DNA from: Nitriliruptoraceae bacterium
Lineage (GTDB): Bacteria; Actinomycetota; Nitriliruptoria; Nitriliruptorales; Nitriliruptoraceae
Reading direction: 5' to 3'
Length of the DNA stretch: 32,521 bases
Assembly (NCBI GenBank): GCA_003558435.1
Contig: PWLR01000177.1
Span: 1-32,521 of the forward strand
In this document: positions 7,122-15,760 of the stretch, in pieces
Numbering within the stretch: position 1 is the first letter of the stretch
Layout: every line of letters begins with the position of its first letter
Made by a program: the position numbers and the translations under genes
The notes under the pieces: generated by a model
The model's database searches: none
The model's input: the letters and a program-made list of their open reading frames with translations, nothing else
What the model was told of the DNA's origin: nothing

Positions 7122-8125
7122 CCTCGCCTCGCAGGATCGTGATCCCCGGAGGCAGCGGCTACCTCGGCCGACACCTCGCGAAGCGGCTCGTGGCGCGGGG
7201 TGATGACGTCGTCGTGCTCACGCGTGGTGCCGGGGGTACCACGGGCGGTGTCCGCCACGTGACGTGGGACGCGCGCACGTTCGGGCCCTGGGTGGCAGAG
7301 CTCGAACAGGCCGACGCGATCGTGCACCTCGTCGGCAAGCGGGTCGACGTGTTGCCGACACGCCGCAACATCGAGCGGTTGCGCCGCTCACGGGTGGATG
7401 CCGTCGAGGTGGTCGGCGAGGCGGTCCGATCGGTCGTCTCACCACCACCGGTCTGGGTCCAGGTCGCGACCCTCGCGGTCTTCGGTGACCGTGGGGAGCT
7501 CGTCCTCGACGAGTCCGTGGAGCCCCCCACCGAGGGCCCGCCCCAGATGGTCGGGGTCGCGCGTGCATGGGAACAGGCGTATCGGGAAGCGACCGTCACG
7601 GTCCCCCGAGCCGTGCTGTTGCGGTGCGGGGTGGCGATCGGTCCGGGCGACCCGGCGACGGCGCGGCTGGCCGGGCTCGCCCGCCTGGGGCTGGGCGGCA
7701 GGATCGCCTCGGGCCGGCAATGGGTCTCCTGGCTCGCACTCGAAGACCTGCTCGATCAACTGGAGCGGGCCATCGACGACCCGGGCAGCTCGGGCACCTA
7801 CCACCTGACCTCGCCCCACCCGATCCGGAACGGCGACATGATGGCCGCCTACCGGCGAGCCGTCGGCCGGAGGGTCGGTCTCCCGGCCCCGGCGGTGGTC
7901 ACCCGCATCGGTGCCCTCGCGCTCGGTAGTGACCCCGCGCTGGCCCTGACCGGACGGCGGGGCGTGCCGGCACGACTTCTCGCCGAGGGTGCCACCTTCC
8001 GCATCCCGAGGTTCCGTGACGCCCTCCGGACCGCGCTCGAGGACGACACCGGGCCAGACACCGGGCCAGTCACCGGATCGGACAGCGGCCCGGTGATCAG
8101 ACCGGGGAGCGGTCCCGGGTCGTGA
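7118..8125 (+). CDS. TIGR01777-type NAD-dependent epimerase/dehydratase family protein
   Basis: The 335-residue protein starts at a GTG overlapping the doeA stop (GTGA), so it is probably translated with it. The Rossmann motif GGSGYLG (about 11-17) and the family pattern (VWVQVATLAVFGDRGE, LRCGVAIGPGD, WVSWLALEDLLDQL) match the YfcH/SDR39U1 group (TIGR01777). No substrate is known for most members. The C-terminal 25 residues are a low-complexity Thr/Gly/Pro/Asp/Ser tail made by a 12-bp DNA repeat, and the last 29 bases overlap the convergent hydroxylase gene. A role in ectoine metabolism is suggested only by coupling. Confidence 0.82.
   Translation: MTSPRRIVIPGGSGYLGRHLAKRLVARGDDVVVLTRGAGGTTGGVRHVTWDARTFGPWVAELEQADAIVHLVGKRVDVLPTRRNIERLRRSRVDAVEVVGEAVRSVVSPPPVWVQVATLAVFGDRGELVLDESVEPPTEGPPQMVGVARAWEQAYREATVTVPRAVLLRCGVAIGPGDPATARLAGLARLGLGGRIASGRQWVSWLALEDLLDQLERAIDDPGSSGTYHLTSPHPIRNGDMMAAYRRAVGRRVGLPAPAVVTRIGALALGSDPALALTGRRGVPARLLAEGATFRIPRFRDALRTALEDDTGPDTGPVTGSDSGPVIRPGSGPGS
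8045..8092 (+). repeat. Four degenerate 12-bp repeats at the 3' end of the epimerase gene
   Basis: GACACCGGGCCA is repeated exactly at 8045-8056 and 8057-8068, followed by two diverged copies (8069-8080 and 8081-8092). The array encodes DTGP-DTGP-VTGS-DSGP in frame near the C-terminus. Confidence 0.8.
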
Positions 8126-9782
8126 CCAGCGCCTCGCACGCCGGCGACGCGGACAGTTCGCGTCCCGGATGTGTGGGGGACCGTGCCACGGCGATCACCA
8201 CCCGGTCGGGACGCACGATCGCCGCGGAGGCACCGGCCTCATCGAGCCAACGGGCGAGAGCTCCCTCACCATCGATGGTCCGCATGCCGGGGGTGGGCGA
8301 ACGGCCGCGCGGCGAACGCCCGGTGACGTACAGCACCCGTGCGTCGATCCGGACCGAGAGCGCCAACAGCTCAGGATCGGGCGCGGTCAGCGTCAGGACC
8401 GCGGGGCGGCGTCCGAGGATCTCGTCCAGCGCGCGCCGGCTCTCCCCGTCGGAGACCTCCGGTTGCGGTACGAGCGTGCCGATCAGCGACCTCGGACCGT
8501 AGGGACGACGACCGGCGGTGAGTGCGCTGCCACGCAGCGCCGGAGACCCCCGGTCGAGCACCCGTTGCGCCAGGCCGGGAACCCGGAAGACGGCACGCAG
8601 GGCCGTGCGGCGAAGGGCGGCGGCCCCACCCTTCCGGCCATCGGCCCGATCGTTGTCGCCGGTCAGCACCCAACCGACCGCTCGGGCCATGCGGATCTGT
8701 TGGACGACGTGCCGGGACCGCTCCTGTTCGTAGCTGTCGAGCAACGACTCCGGCGCGTGGTCGATGAGCACCCGTGCGAGTTTCCACGCGAGGTTCGATG
8801 CGTCTCGCAGGCCGGCACCGAGGCCTTGACCAATGAAGGGTGGGGTGAGGTGGGCGGCGTCGCCCAGCACCAGGATCCGGCCGTTGCGCCATCGTCGGGC
8901 CACCCGTGCTCGGAACGTGTAGCTCGCACTTCGCACCAGCTGGAAGCCGTCCTCGGCGCGATCCGCGATCCAGGGGGACAGCAGCTCATCGAGCTGCTCC
9001 GGTGCGCGGAAGGTGCCCTCGGCCTCGTCGGACCGGAGGCGGAACTCCCAGCGATAGCGGTCGTCGCCGACCCGCATGAACGTGACCGCGCGGCGTGGGT
9101 CGGCGATCTGGTCGACACCGTCCCAATGGGCCAGCGGACGGGCGCAGCGGCCGTCGATGACCAGCCAGCGCTGCTCGAAACCGAGGTCCCGCCAGTGGCC
9201 TCCGATGCGTTCGCGCACGACACTGTCCGCACCGTCGCAACCGAGCACGGCCGTGGCGATCACCCGATGGAGCGGAGCGTCGGGTGCCTCGGCGTCCCGG
9301 AAGGTGACCACCGGTGGCCCGGGGCGTGCTGACGCGGTGCCGGCATCGGGGTCGCCGGTACCGACGTCGGTGACCTCGATGCCACGGCGGAACGTGACCT
9401 CGGGGTGGTGGGTCGCGAGCCGATCACGGAGCAGACGCTCCAGGTCGGGTTGGTCGAACATGTTGGCCTGTGGATAGCCGTGCGGGCCCTCGGGAGGGCG
9501 ACGGAACTCCGCGAGCACGCGGTGCTCCGCGTCGAGCACGCGCAGGCCCGCGCCCGGGCGGCTGATCCTCGCGAAGGCCGGTGCGATGCCGACCTGCTGC
9601 AGGATGCGGTGGACCTCGTCGTCGAGGTGGACGGCGCGGGGGTGGGGGTAGGCAACGGCGTGACGTTCCAGGATCATCACCGGCAGTCCGTGCTGGGCGA
9701 GCAAGATCGCTGCGGTCATCCCGGTGGGTCCGCCACCGACGATCACGACCGGAGCGGCCCCGTCGGTGGTCGTTCGGTTCAT
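8097..9782 (-). CDS. FAD-dependent aromatic hydroxylase, MhpA-like (3-(3-hydroxyphenyl)propionate hydroxylase type)
   Basis: The 561-residue flavoprotein has the class A monooxygenase motifs: dinucleotide-binding GGGPTG (16-21), the DG motif in GCDGADSVVRERIG (Asp183-Gly184) and the GD motif in VLGDAAHLTPPFIGQGLGAG (Gly307-Asp308). A C-terminal thioredoxin-like region is expected from about residue 400. Length and sequence fit MhpA-type hydroxylases, which add oxygen to 3-hydroxyphenylpropionate using NADH, but no mhpB, mhpC or other ring-cleavage gene is nearby, so the aromatic substrate is uncertain. The ATG at 9782 is chosen because the Rossmann strand begins 11 residues later. The 3' end overlaps the epimerase gene by 29 bases. 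Confidence 0.82.
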   Translation of the reverse strand: MNRTTTDGAAPVVIVGGGPTGMTAAILLAQHGLPVMILERHAVAYPHPRAVHLDDEVHRILQQVGIAPAFARISRPGAGLRVLDAEHRVLAEFRRPPEGPHGYPQANMFDQPDLERLLRDRLATHHPEVTFRRGIEVTDVGTGDPDAGTASARPGPPVVTFRDAEAPDAPLHRVIATAVLGCDGADSVVRERIGGHWRDLGFEQRWLVIDGRCARPLAHWDGVDQIADPRRAVTFMRVGDDRYRWEFRLRSDEAEGTFRAPEQLDELLSPWIADRAEDGFQLVRSASYTFRARVARRWRNGRILVLGDAAHLTPPFIGQGLGAGLRDASNLAWKLARVLIDHAPESLLDSYEQERSRHVVQQIRMARAVGWVLTGDNDRADGRKGGAAALRRTALRAVFRVPGLAQRVLDRGSPALRGSALTAGRRPYGPRSLIGTLVPQPEVSDGESRRALDEILGRRPAVLTLTAPDPELLALSVRIDARVLYVTGRSPRGRSPTPGMRTIDGEGALARWLDEAGASAAIVRPDRVVIAVARSPTHPGRELSASPACEALVTTRDRSPV

Positions 9783-9893
9783 GGTCCCGGGCCTCGTCTC
9801 GATCGGTCGTGGCAAGCTCAGCGAGAGTACGCGTGGATCCGACGGCTCCTCACGGGCGGAAAGGACGGGTGTGTCGGTGACGAAGGGACGGAC

Positions 9894-10415
9894 GTGTCGG
9901 TGAGCATCAGACCGGCTCGGGTGACGGACGCACCGGCGCTCGGATCGCTGCACGTGCGTGCCTGGCGGCAGGCCTATCGGGGCGGCCTGATGCCCCAGGC
10001 GTTCCTCGACCGACTGTCGATCGACGACCGCGAAGCGATGTGGCGGGCGGCGCTGAGCGAGACGACCGGGGACCGTGTCGCCCGGCTGGTCGCCGTGTCG
10101 CCGACGGTGACGGAACCGATCGGGTTCGTCGTGGCCGGGCCCGACCGGGGAGGTTGTGAAGGGTTGGGGGAGGTGGCGGCGCTGAACGTCGACCCGACCC
10201 ATTGGGGCCGAGGTGCCGGCCGGGCGCTGCTGTACGCCGGGATCGAGCACCTGCGCGCTGAGGGTTTCGGCGATGCGGTGCTGTGGGTGCATCCCGACAA
10301 CCAGCGCGCCCGCAGGTTCTACGAACGCGCCGGTTGGTGCCCCGATGGTGCGGAACGTCGCGACGAGATCATGGGCGTCGAGGTTCCGGGGATCCGGTAC
10401 CGCCTCGGGCTGTAG
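9894..10415 (+). CDS. GNAT-family N-acetyltransferase
   Basis: The protein has 173 residues and starts at a GTG with AAGGGA (9883-9888) 5 bases upstream; a second GTG at 9900 is possible. The acetyl-CoA loop VDPTHWGRGAGRALL and the following FYERAGW segment are classic GNAT motifs A and B. The N-terminus (IRPARVTDAPALGSLHVRAWRQAYRG) is typical of the RimI-like group. The substrate cannot be predicted. It is divergent from the flavin hydroxylase, with 111 bases between the start codons that must hold both promoters. Confidence 0.85.
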   Translation: MSVSIRPARVTDAPALGSLHVRAWRQAYRGGLMPQAFLDRLSIDDREAMWRAALSETTGDRVARLVAVSPTVTEPIGFVVAGPDRGGCEGLGEVAALNVDPTHWGRGAGRALLYAGIEHLRAEGFGDAVLWVHPDNQRARRFYERAGWCPDGAERRDEIMGVEVPGIRYRLGL

Positions 10416-10473
10416 TCGGTCATCGCCGATGGCCGGCGGCCGGGCGGATGGCTCCACCGGCGCGACCCACCGG

Positions 10474-10479
10474 TAGGTT
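10474..10479 (+). promoter_or_regulatory. Possible -10 element upstream of paaZ
   Basis: TAGGTT fits the actinobacterial TANNNT -10 pattern and lies 112 bases before the paaZ start in an otherwise GC-rich gap. No good -35 hexamer is present at 17-18 bases upstream, so this is only a candidate. Confidence 0.25.
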
Positions 10480-10537
10480 GCCAGGTGGCGTCGAAGCTGG
10501 CCGGCTCCGCACGGTGGACTCGGCCCGGCGGTCGTCA

Positions 10538-10564
10538 CTGGACCGCCATCGCTGGACCGCCATC
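10538..10564 (+). repeat. 13-bp direct repeat just upstream of paaZ
   Basis: CTGGACCGCCATC occurs at 10538-10550 and 10552-10564 with one base between, a 14-bp period. It ends 27 bases before the paaZ start codon. It could be an operator made of two direct half sites, or simply a slippage duplication like others in this window. Confidence 0.6.
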
Positions 10565-10591
10565 ACCAGACCACCTGGGAGAGGGAGTTCT

Positions 10592-12628
10592 ATGGGTCAG
10601 TCTCCGGTTCTGCGCAGCTACGTCTCGGGCGGATGGCACACGCCGAGCGCCGAGGGCACGCCGCTCCACGACGCGGTGACCGGCGACGAGGTCGCACGGT
10701 TCTCCTCGGCGGGCGTCGACATCGGCGCCGCGCTCGACCACGGGCGTCGCGTGGGGGGACCGGCGCTCCGCGCGCTGACCTTCCACCAGCGCGCGGCCCT
10801 GCTCAAGGCGCTCGCGTCCGAACTCCGCGAGCATCGTGATGAGCTGTACACGCTCTCGGCGCGCACCGGCGCGACGCTGGGGGACTCGAAGTTCGATATC
10901 GACGGCGGCATCGGGGTGCTGTTCACCTATTCGAGCAAGGGCCGCCGCGAGCTGCCCAACGCCACCGTGTACGTCGACGGGGCGGTCGAACCGCTCAGCA
11001 AGAGCGGTGCGTTCGTGGCCCAGCACATCGCCACGCCGCTGCACGGCGTGGCGGTGCAGATCAACGCGTTCAACTTCCCGGTGTGGGGCCCCCTGGAGAA
11101 GCTCGCACCCGCCTTCCTGGCGGGGATGCCGACCTTGATCAAGCCGGCTCCCCAGACCGCCTACCTCACCGCCCGGTTGGTCGAGCTGATCGTGGCGTCC
11201 GGCCTCCTGCCCGAGGGTTCGGTCCAGCTGCTGTGCGGCGAGCCCGGCGAGCTGCTCGACCATCTCACCGAACAGGATCTGGTGGCCTTCACCGGCTCCG
11301 CGGATACCGGACGTCGGCTGAGGACGCATCCGACCATCGTCGCCAACGGGGTGCGGTTCACCGCGGAGGCCGACTCGCTGAATTGCTCGATCCTGGGGCC
11401 CGACGCAACGCAGGGGACCCCGGAGTTCGACCTCTTCGTCAAACAGCTGACCACGGAGATGACCGTCAAGGCCGGCCAGAAGTGCACGGCGATCCGTCGC
11501 GCCTTCGTCCCGGTCGAGCTGATCGACGACGTCGCGGAGGCGGCCGCCGCGCGACTCGCGAGGATCACGATCGGCAACCCCTCCAACGACACGGTGAGGA
11601 TGGGGGCACTGGTCAGCGTCGAACAGCGTGATGAACTGCGCCGTTCGCTCAAGGCGCTGCTGGGTGTCGCGACCGTCGCCTACGGTGATCCGGGATCCGT
11701 CGAGGTGGTCGATGCGGATGCCGAGCGGGGCGCGTTCGTCTCCCCGGTGCTGCTGCGCGCCGATGATCCGGACCACGCGGAGCTGCACGAGGTCGAGGCG
11801 TTCGGTCCGGTCGCGACGCTGATGCCCTACACCTCGACGTCGCAGGTCATCGAGCTGGCGGGTCGTGGCCGGGGCAGTCTGGTCGGCTCCGTGGTCACCG
11901 CTGATGTCGCCTTCGCCCGCGAAGTGGTTCTGGGTGCAGCGATGTGGCACGGGCGGATGCTGGTACTGGACCGGACCTCGGCGGCCGATTCCACGGGGCA
12001 CGGCTCGCCGCTGCCCCAGCTGGTACACGGTGGCCCCGGACGCGCTGGTGGCGGCGAGGAGATGGGCGGCATCCGCGCCGTCATGCACCACATGCAACGC
12101 ACCGCCGTGCAGGGATCTCCCGACGTGCTGACCGCCGTGACGGGACAGTGGGTCACGGGGTCGCAGCGATCCGACGACGAGGTGCACCCGTTCCGCAAGA
12201 CCCTCGCGCAGCTCCGGGTCGGTGACGCGGTCGAGGCCGGGCCGCGGACGGTCACCCGCGAGGACGTCGACCACTTCGCCGAGTTCACCGGCGACACCTT
12301 CTACGCGCACACCGACGAGGACGCGGCCGCGGCCAACCCGCTGTTCGGGGGCATCGTCGCGCACGGCTACCTGGTGCTGTCGTTCGCGGCCGGGCTGTTC
12401 GTCTCGCCCGAGCCCGGCCCGGTGCTCGCGAACTACGGTCTGGAGAACCTGCGCTTCATCACGCCGGTGAAGCCCGGGGATGCGCTCACGGTCACGCTGA
12501 CCGCGAAGCAGATCACCCCCCGCGAGAACGCTGATCACGGTGAGGTGCGTTGGGATGCGGACGTGACCAACCAGGACGACGAGTCGGTCGCGAAGTACGA
12601 CGTACTGACCCTGGTGTCGAAGGCATGA
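10592..12628 (+). CDS. paaZ: PaaZ-like bifunctional aldehyde dehydrogenase / oxepin-CoA hydrolase
   Basis: At 678 residues this is close to the 681-residue E. coli PaaZ. The N-terminal aldehyde dehydrogenase (about 1-520) keeps the catalytic Glu259 (FTAEADSLN) and Cys298 (GQKCTAIRR). The C-terminal MaoC-like hydratase (about 535-678) keeps the Asp568/His573 pair in DTFYAHTDEDA and the GGIVAHGYLVLS helix. PaaZ opens the oxepin-CoA ring and oxidises the resulting semialdehyde in phenylacetate breakdown. The ATG at 10592 has AGAGGGAG just upstream. No paaA-E, paaG, paaH, paaJ or paaK gene is in the window, so paaZ stands alone here. Its TGA overlaps the next start as ATGA. Confidence 0.92.
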   Translation: MGQSPVLRSYVSGGWHTPSAEGTPLHDAVTGDEVARFSSAGVDIGAALDHGRRVGGPALRALTFHQRAALLKALASELREHRDELYTLSARTGATLGDSKFDIDGGIGVLFTYSSKGRRELPNATVYVDGAVEPLSKSGAFVAQHIATPLHGVAVQINAFNFPVWGPLEKLAPAFLAGMPTLIKPAPQTAYLTARLVELIVASGLLPEGSVQLLCGEPGELLDHLTEQDLVAFTGSADTGRRLRTHPTIVANGVRFTAEADSLNCSILGPDATQGTPEFDLFVKQLTTEMTVKAGQKCTAIRRAFVPVELIDDVAEAAAARLARITIGNPSNDTVRMGALVSVEQRDELRRSLKALLGVATVAYGDPGSVEVVDADAERGAFVSPVLLRADDPDHAELHEVEAFGPVATLMPYTSTSQVIELAGRGRGSLVGSVVTADVAFAREVVLGAAMWHGRMLVLDRTSAADSTGHGSPLPQLVHGGPGRAGGGEEMGGIRAVMHHMQRTAVQGSPDVLTAVTGQWVTGSQRSDDEVHPFRKTLAQLRVGDAVEAGPRTVTREDVDHFAEFTGDTFYAHTDEDAAAANPLFGGIVAHGYLVLSFAAGLFVSPEPGPVLANYGLENLRFITPVKPGDALTVTLTAKQITPRENADHGEVRWDADVTNQDDESVAKYDVLTLVSKA

Positions 12629-13491
12629 GGCCCCCGGCCCCGGCCCCGGTCGCTGGTTGGCCGGCGAGCCAACTCGCCGAGGGGCCGGTCTGGGACGCCG
12701 GGGCCGGTCAGCTCGTCTGGGTCGACATCCCGGGAGGGATGCTCCACCGCGGCGATCCCGTGCGCGACGAGTGCATCTGCTCGGACGTCGGTGCGCCGGT
12801 GTCGGTCGCGGTCCCGCGTCGTGACGGTGGGTGGCTGCTCGGTAGGGACGACGGGTTGTACCGCTGGGATGCGGACTCCGGCCTCGGTGAGCGGTGGGTC
12901 GCCATCGAGCCGGAGCGTCCGGGCAGCCGGCTCAACGATGGGGCGTGCGATCCCGCAGGCCGCCTGTGGGTCGGGACGATGGCCGCCGACGACGCTCCGG
13001 GTGAGGCCGGGCTCTACCGGGTCGACCCCGAAGGCGACGTGCGGAGGATGCTCGACGGCGTGACCATCTCCAACGGGCTCGGTTGGAGCACCGACGGCAC
13101 CCGCTTCTACTACGTGGACACCCCCACCGGACGCGTCGAGACCTTCGCGTTCGACGCCGCCGACGGGGAACTGGGGGCACGGGAGACGTTCGTGACGTTC
13201 GCACCTGACGAGGGGAGTCCCGACGGTCTGGCGGTCGACGCCGAAGGCGCCATCTGGGTCGCGATGTGGGGTGGTGGGAGCGTTCGTCGGTACACCGCCG
13301 ACGGCGAGCTGGAGCGGGTGGTCGAGCTACCGGTGGAGAACGTCACCAGCTGCGCGTTCGGCGGGCAGGACGGCCGCACGCTGTTCATCACGACCGCACA
13401 GGGGGGCGACGCATCGATGGCTGCCGCCGGGCGCGTCTTCGCCTACGACGCACCCGTGGCGGGAGCACCGGTCACGCCGTTCGCGGGCTGA
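12625..13491 (+). CDS. SMP-30/gluconolactonase family calcium-dependent lactonase
   Basis: The 288-residue beta-propeller protein has all four divalent metal ligands expected for the family: Glu19 (LAEGPVW), Asn104 (SRLNDGA), Asn150 (ISNGLGW) and Asp200 (SPDGLAVD). Family members hydrolyse sugar or other lactones. The ATG at 12625 overlaps the paaZ stop (ATGA), so the two proteins are probably made together. A lactonase coupled to paaZ is not the usual phenylacetate arrangement, and its substrate is unknown. A longer frame back to 12550 lies inside paaZ and is not supported. Confidence 0.88.
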   Translation: MRPPAPAPVAGWPASQLAEGPVWDAGAGQLVWVDIPGGMLHRGDPVRDECICSDVGAPVSVAVPRRDGGWLLGRDDGLYRWDADSGLGERWVAIEPERPGSRLNDGACDPAGRLWVGTMAADDAPGEAGLYRVDPEGDVRRMLDGVTISNGLGWSTDGTRFYYVDTPTGRVETFAFDAADGELGARETFVTFAPDEGSPDGLAVDAEGAIWVAMWGGGSVRRYTADGELERVVELPVENVTSCAFGGQDGRTLFITTAQGGDASMAAAGRVFAYDAPVAGAPVTPFAG

Positions 13492-13517
13492 GGCGCCTGG
13501 TCCCACACGGTCGCATC

Positions 13518-13537
13518 GGCCGGTGATCGGCCCGGCC
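13518..13537 (+). terminator. Possible terminator hairpin after the SMP-30 gene
   Basis: GGCCGG (13518-13523) can pair with CCGGCC (13532-13537) around an 8-base loop, 26 bases after the stop. The stem is short and no T-tract follows, so support is weak. Confidence 0.3.
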
Positions 13538-13599
13538 CCGTACCCTGCGGCTGCCTCCAGCCGTCCCGTGACGGTGGCCCATGACGGTGATGCACCGGG

Positions 13600-13615
13600 T
13601 CTCAGGTTCCTCTCA
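13600..13615 (+). promoter_or_regulatory. TCTCA-N6-TCTCA direct repeat, candidate MprA box upstream of mprA
   Basis: TCTCA at 13600-13604 and 13611-13615 lie 11 bp apart. The same motif with the same spacing occurs before pepD. OmpR-family regulators bind tandem direct repeats about one helical turn apart, so autoregulation by the regulator encoded at 13712 is likely. It is 96 bases before that start codon. Confidence 0.62.
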
Positions 13616-13711
13616 ATCCGGGGCGGACCATGGTGTGCGCGGCCTGCGCGACCCGTGCGGCCCACGGCGCGCCGCACCGGAGCGCCGCCGACCCGGACCC
13701 GAGGAGCAGCC

Positions 13712-14431
13712 GTGCCGCAGAGCGTGGAGAACGACCCCGCGGGGACGCCTCCTCCGCGGGTGCTGGTCGTCGACGACGACCGGGCGGTCAGGGACAGCCT
13801 GCGACGCGCGTTGTCCCTGCACGGGTTCCAGGTGACGCTTGCCGCCGATGGCATGGAAGCGATCCGGCAGGTCCAGACGGATGCGCCGGACGTCGTCGTC
13901 CTCGACGTGATGATGCCGGGGGTCGATGGGATCGGCGTCGTGCGCCGGCTCCGCCAGGATGGGCACCGGGTCCCGATCCTGCTGCTCACCGCCCGGAACA
14001 CGGTGCCCGACCGGGTCTCCGGGCTGACGGAGGGCGCCGACGACCATCTCGCCAAGCCCTTCGCCCTGGAGGAGCTGCTCGCCCGGCTCGGTGCCCTGCT
14101 CCGACGCAGCCGCACGGAGGCGGAGGTCCCCAGGGTGCTGCGGTTCGGCGAGCTGCGCGTGGAGCTCGACACCGCGGTGGTCCACCGCGCGGGGCGGCCC
14201 ATCGAACTCACCCGCACGGAGTACGACCTGTTGCTCGAGTTCGTCGGGGCACCCCGGCGCGTGCTCAGCCGTGAACAGCTCCACGAGCGGGTGTGGGGGC
14301 ACGACAGCGACGTCACCCCGAACAACGTCGAGGTCTACATCGGCTACCTCCGCCGTAAGCTCGAGCGCGATGGTCGCCCGCGGCTGATCCAGACGATCCG
14401 CGGTTTCGGCTACGCCCTGCGCGAACCGTGA
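13712..14431 (+). CDS. mprA: MprA-like OmpR-family response regulator
   Basis: The 239-residue protein has a receiver domain (about 16-130) with the acidic pocket Asp21-Asp23, phosphoacceptor Asp65 (VVLDVMMPG), Thr93 and Lys115. An OmpR/PhoB winged helix follows (about 143-238), with LTRTEYDLLLEF and the wing IQTIRGFGYAL. The GTG at 13712 follows GAGGAG (13701-13706) by 5 bases. It overlaps the kinase start by four bases (GTGA). The mprA-mprB-pepD gene order matches the mycobacterial envelope-stress system. TCTCA repeats upstream of this gene and of pepD suggest direct control of both. Confidence 0.88.
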   Translation: MPQSVENDPAGTPPPRVLVVDDDRAVRDSLRRALSLHGFQVTLAADGMEAIRQVQTDAPDVVVLDVMMPGVDGIGVVRRLRQDGHRVPILLLTARNTVPDRVSGLTEGADDHLAKPFALEELLARLGALLRRSRTEAEVPRVLRFGELRVELDTAVVHRAGRPIELTRTEYDLLLEFVGAPRRVLSREQLHERVWGHDSDVTPNNVEVYIGYLRRKLERDGRPRLIQTIRGFGYALREP

Positions 14432-15753
14432 GCCTGCGCACCCGGATCGCGCTGATCGCCGCGGTGGCTGTCGCCACCGCCATCCTCGTCGTCTCCGTCG
14501 GGCTGTACCTCGCGACCGAACGCACGCTCTACGGCAACCTCGACGCCTCGCTGCTGGAGCTGGTGGGCTCCGAACCCGCTCCGGGCGACACCCCGCCCGG
14601 GCCCGGAGCCCGCGCGGGTCCGTACGGTGGCGCCGGAGGGTTCGTGCAGGCGGTCACCGCCGCGGGCGACGTGCTCCGCCCGGCCGGCCTCCCCGCCGGC
14701 GAGCTCCTGCCCGTCAGCGCCGAGGCCCGGGCGGTCGCCGCGGGTGAGTTCGCCCGGGTCTTCGAAACCGTCACGATCGGGGAGGTCCCGGTCCGCATCC
14801 TGACGGTCCCGCTCCAGCCGGGGGTGGCCGTCCAGGTCGCGCTCCCGCTCACCGAGGTGGAGGCGGTGCTCGACGAGCTGCGCGACCAGCTGCTGCTGGC
14901 GGGGTTGCTGGGGGTGCTGCTGGCTGGCGCGCTCGGCACGGTCGTCGCACGCCGGGCGGTCCGCCCGGTGAACGAGCTCACCCACCTCGCCGAGGAGGTC
15001 GCCCGGACCCAGGACCTCAGCCGACGTATCGCGGGGGACCGCGACGACGAGATCGGCCGGTTGGCGTCGGCCTTCGACCAGATGCTCGGTGAGCTCGAGC
15101 AGGCCCGGTCCGCGCAGGAGCAGCTGGTCGCCGACGCCTCGCACGAGCTGCGCACCCCCCTGACCTCGCTACGGACCAACATCGAGGTGCTGTCGGAGTT
15201 CGAACGGCTGGACCCCGACGACCGGGAGGCCCTCGTCCGCGACGTGGTGCTGCAGCTCGACGAGTTCGCCTCGCTCGTCTCGGCCCTGACCGAACTGGCG
15301 CGTGGCGACCGCCCGACGTTGCAGCTGGCGCCGATCCGGCTCGACGAGGTGGTCGCCCGGGTGGTCGCCCGGGACCGACGCAGCGACGCGCGTGTGCAGC
15401 TCGAGGCCGAACCGGCCACGGTGCTCGGCGACGAGATCCGCATCGACCGTGCGGTCGCCGAGTTGCTCGAGAACGCGCGCAAGTACGCCCCGAACGCCGA
15501 CGTCGAGGTGACCGTGACCGCCGATGGTCGCGTCACCGTCCGCGACCACGGGCCCGGCATCGCCGCCGAGGACCGTCCGCGGGTCACGGGACGCTTCTAC
15601 CGCGCGTCAGCGGCCAGAGGGGCGCCGGGCAGCGGACTGGGGCTCGCGATCGTGGCGCAGATCCTGCGTGCCCACGGCGGCGACCTCGAGGTGTTCGAGG
15701 CTCCCGGTGGTGGGGCCGGGATCACGCTGCGTTTCCCGCCCGCGGACGGTTGA
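14428..15753 (+). CDS. mprB: MprB-like sensor histidine kinase
   Basis: The 441-residue kinase has a first membrane helix (about 5-28), an extracytoplasmic sensor loop with a Gly/Pro/Ala-rich stretch (about 50-72), a second helix (about 155-175), HAMP (to about 228) and a HisKA domain with His239 in ADASHELRTPL. The ATPase domain has the N box (Asn349), G1 box DHGPGI (Asp373) and G2 box GSGLGL (401-406). All catalytic elements are present. The F box is slightly unusual, reading VTGRFYRAS where FERFYR is more common. The GTG start overlaps the mprA stop. It should sense envelope stress and phosphorylate the regulator. Confidence 0.88.
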   Translation: MSLRTRIALIAAVAVATAILVVSVGLYLATERTLYGNLDASLLELVGSEPAPGDTPPGPGARAGPYGGAGGFVQAVTAAGDVLRPAGLPAGELLPVSAEARAVAAGEFARVFETVTIGEVPVRILTVPLQPGVAVQVALPLTEVEAVLDELRDQLLLAGLLGVLLAGALGTVVARRAVRPVNELTHLAEEVARTQDLSRRIAGDRDDEIGRLASAFDQMLGELEQARSAQEQLVADASHELRTPLTSLRTNIEVLSEFERLDPDDREALVRDVVLQLDEFASLVSALTELARGDRPTLQLAPIRLDEVVARVVARDRRSDARVQLEAEPATVLGDEIRIDRAVAELLENARKYAPNADVEVTVTADGRVTVRDHGPGIAAEDRPRVTGRFYRASAARGAPGSGLGLAIVAQILRAHGGDLEVFEAPGGGAGITLRFPPADG

Positions 15754-15760
15754 GGTCGGC

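Noticed and set aside
10592..12628. The aldehyde dehydrogenase as the missing DoeC of ectoine breakdown
   Set aside because: Length, the fused MaoC-like hydratase with its Asp-His pair and overall sequence identify it as PaaZ; DoeC is a single-domain dehydrogenase.
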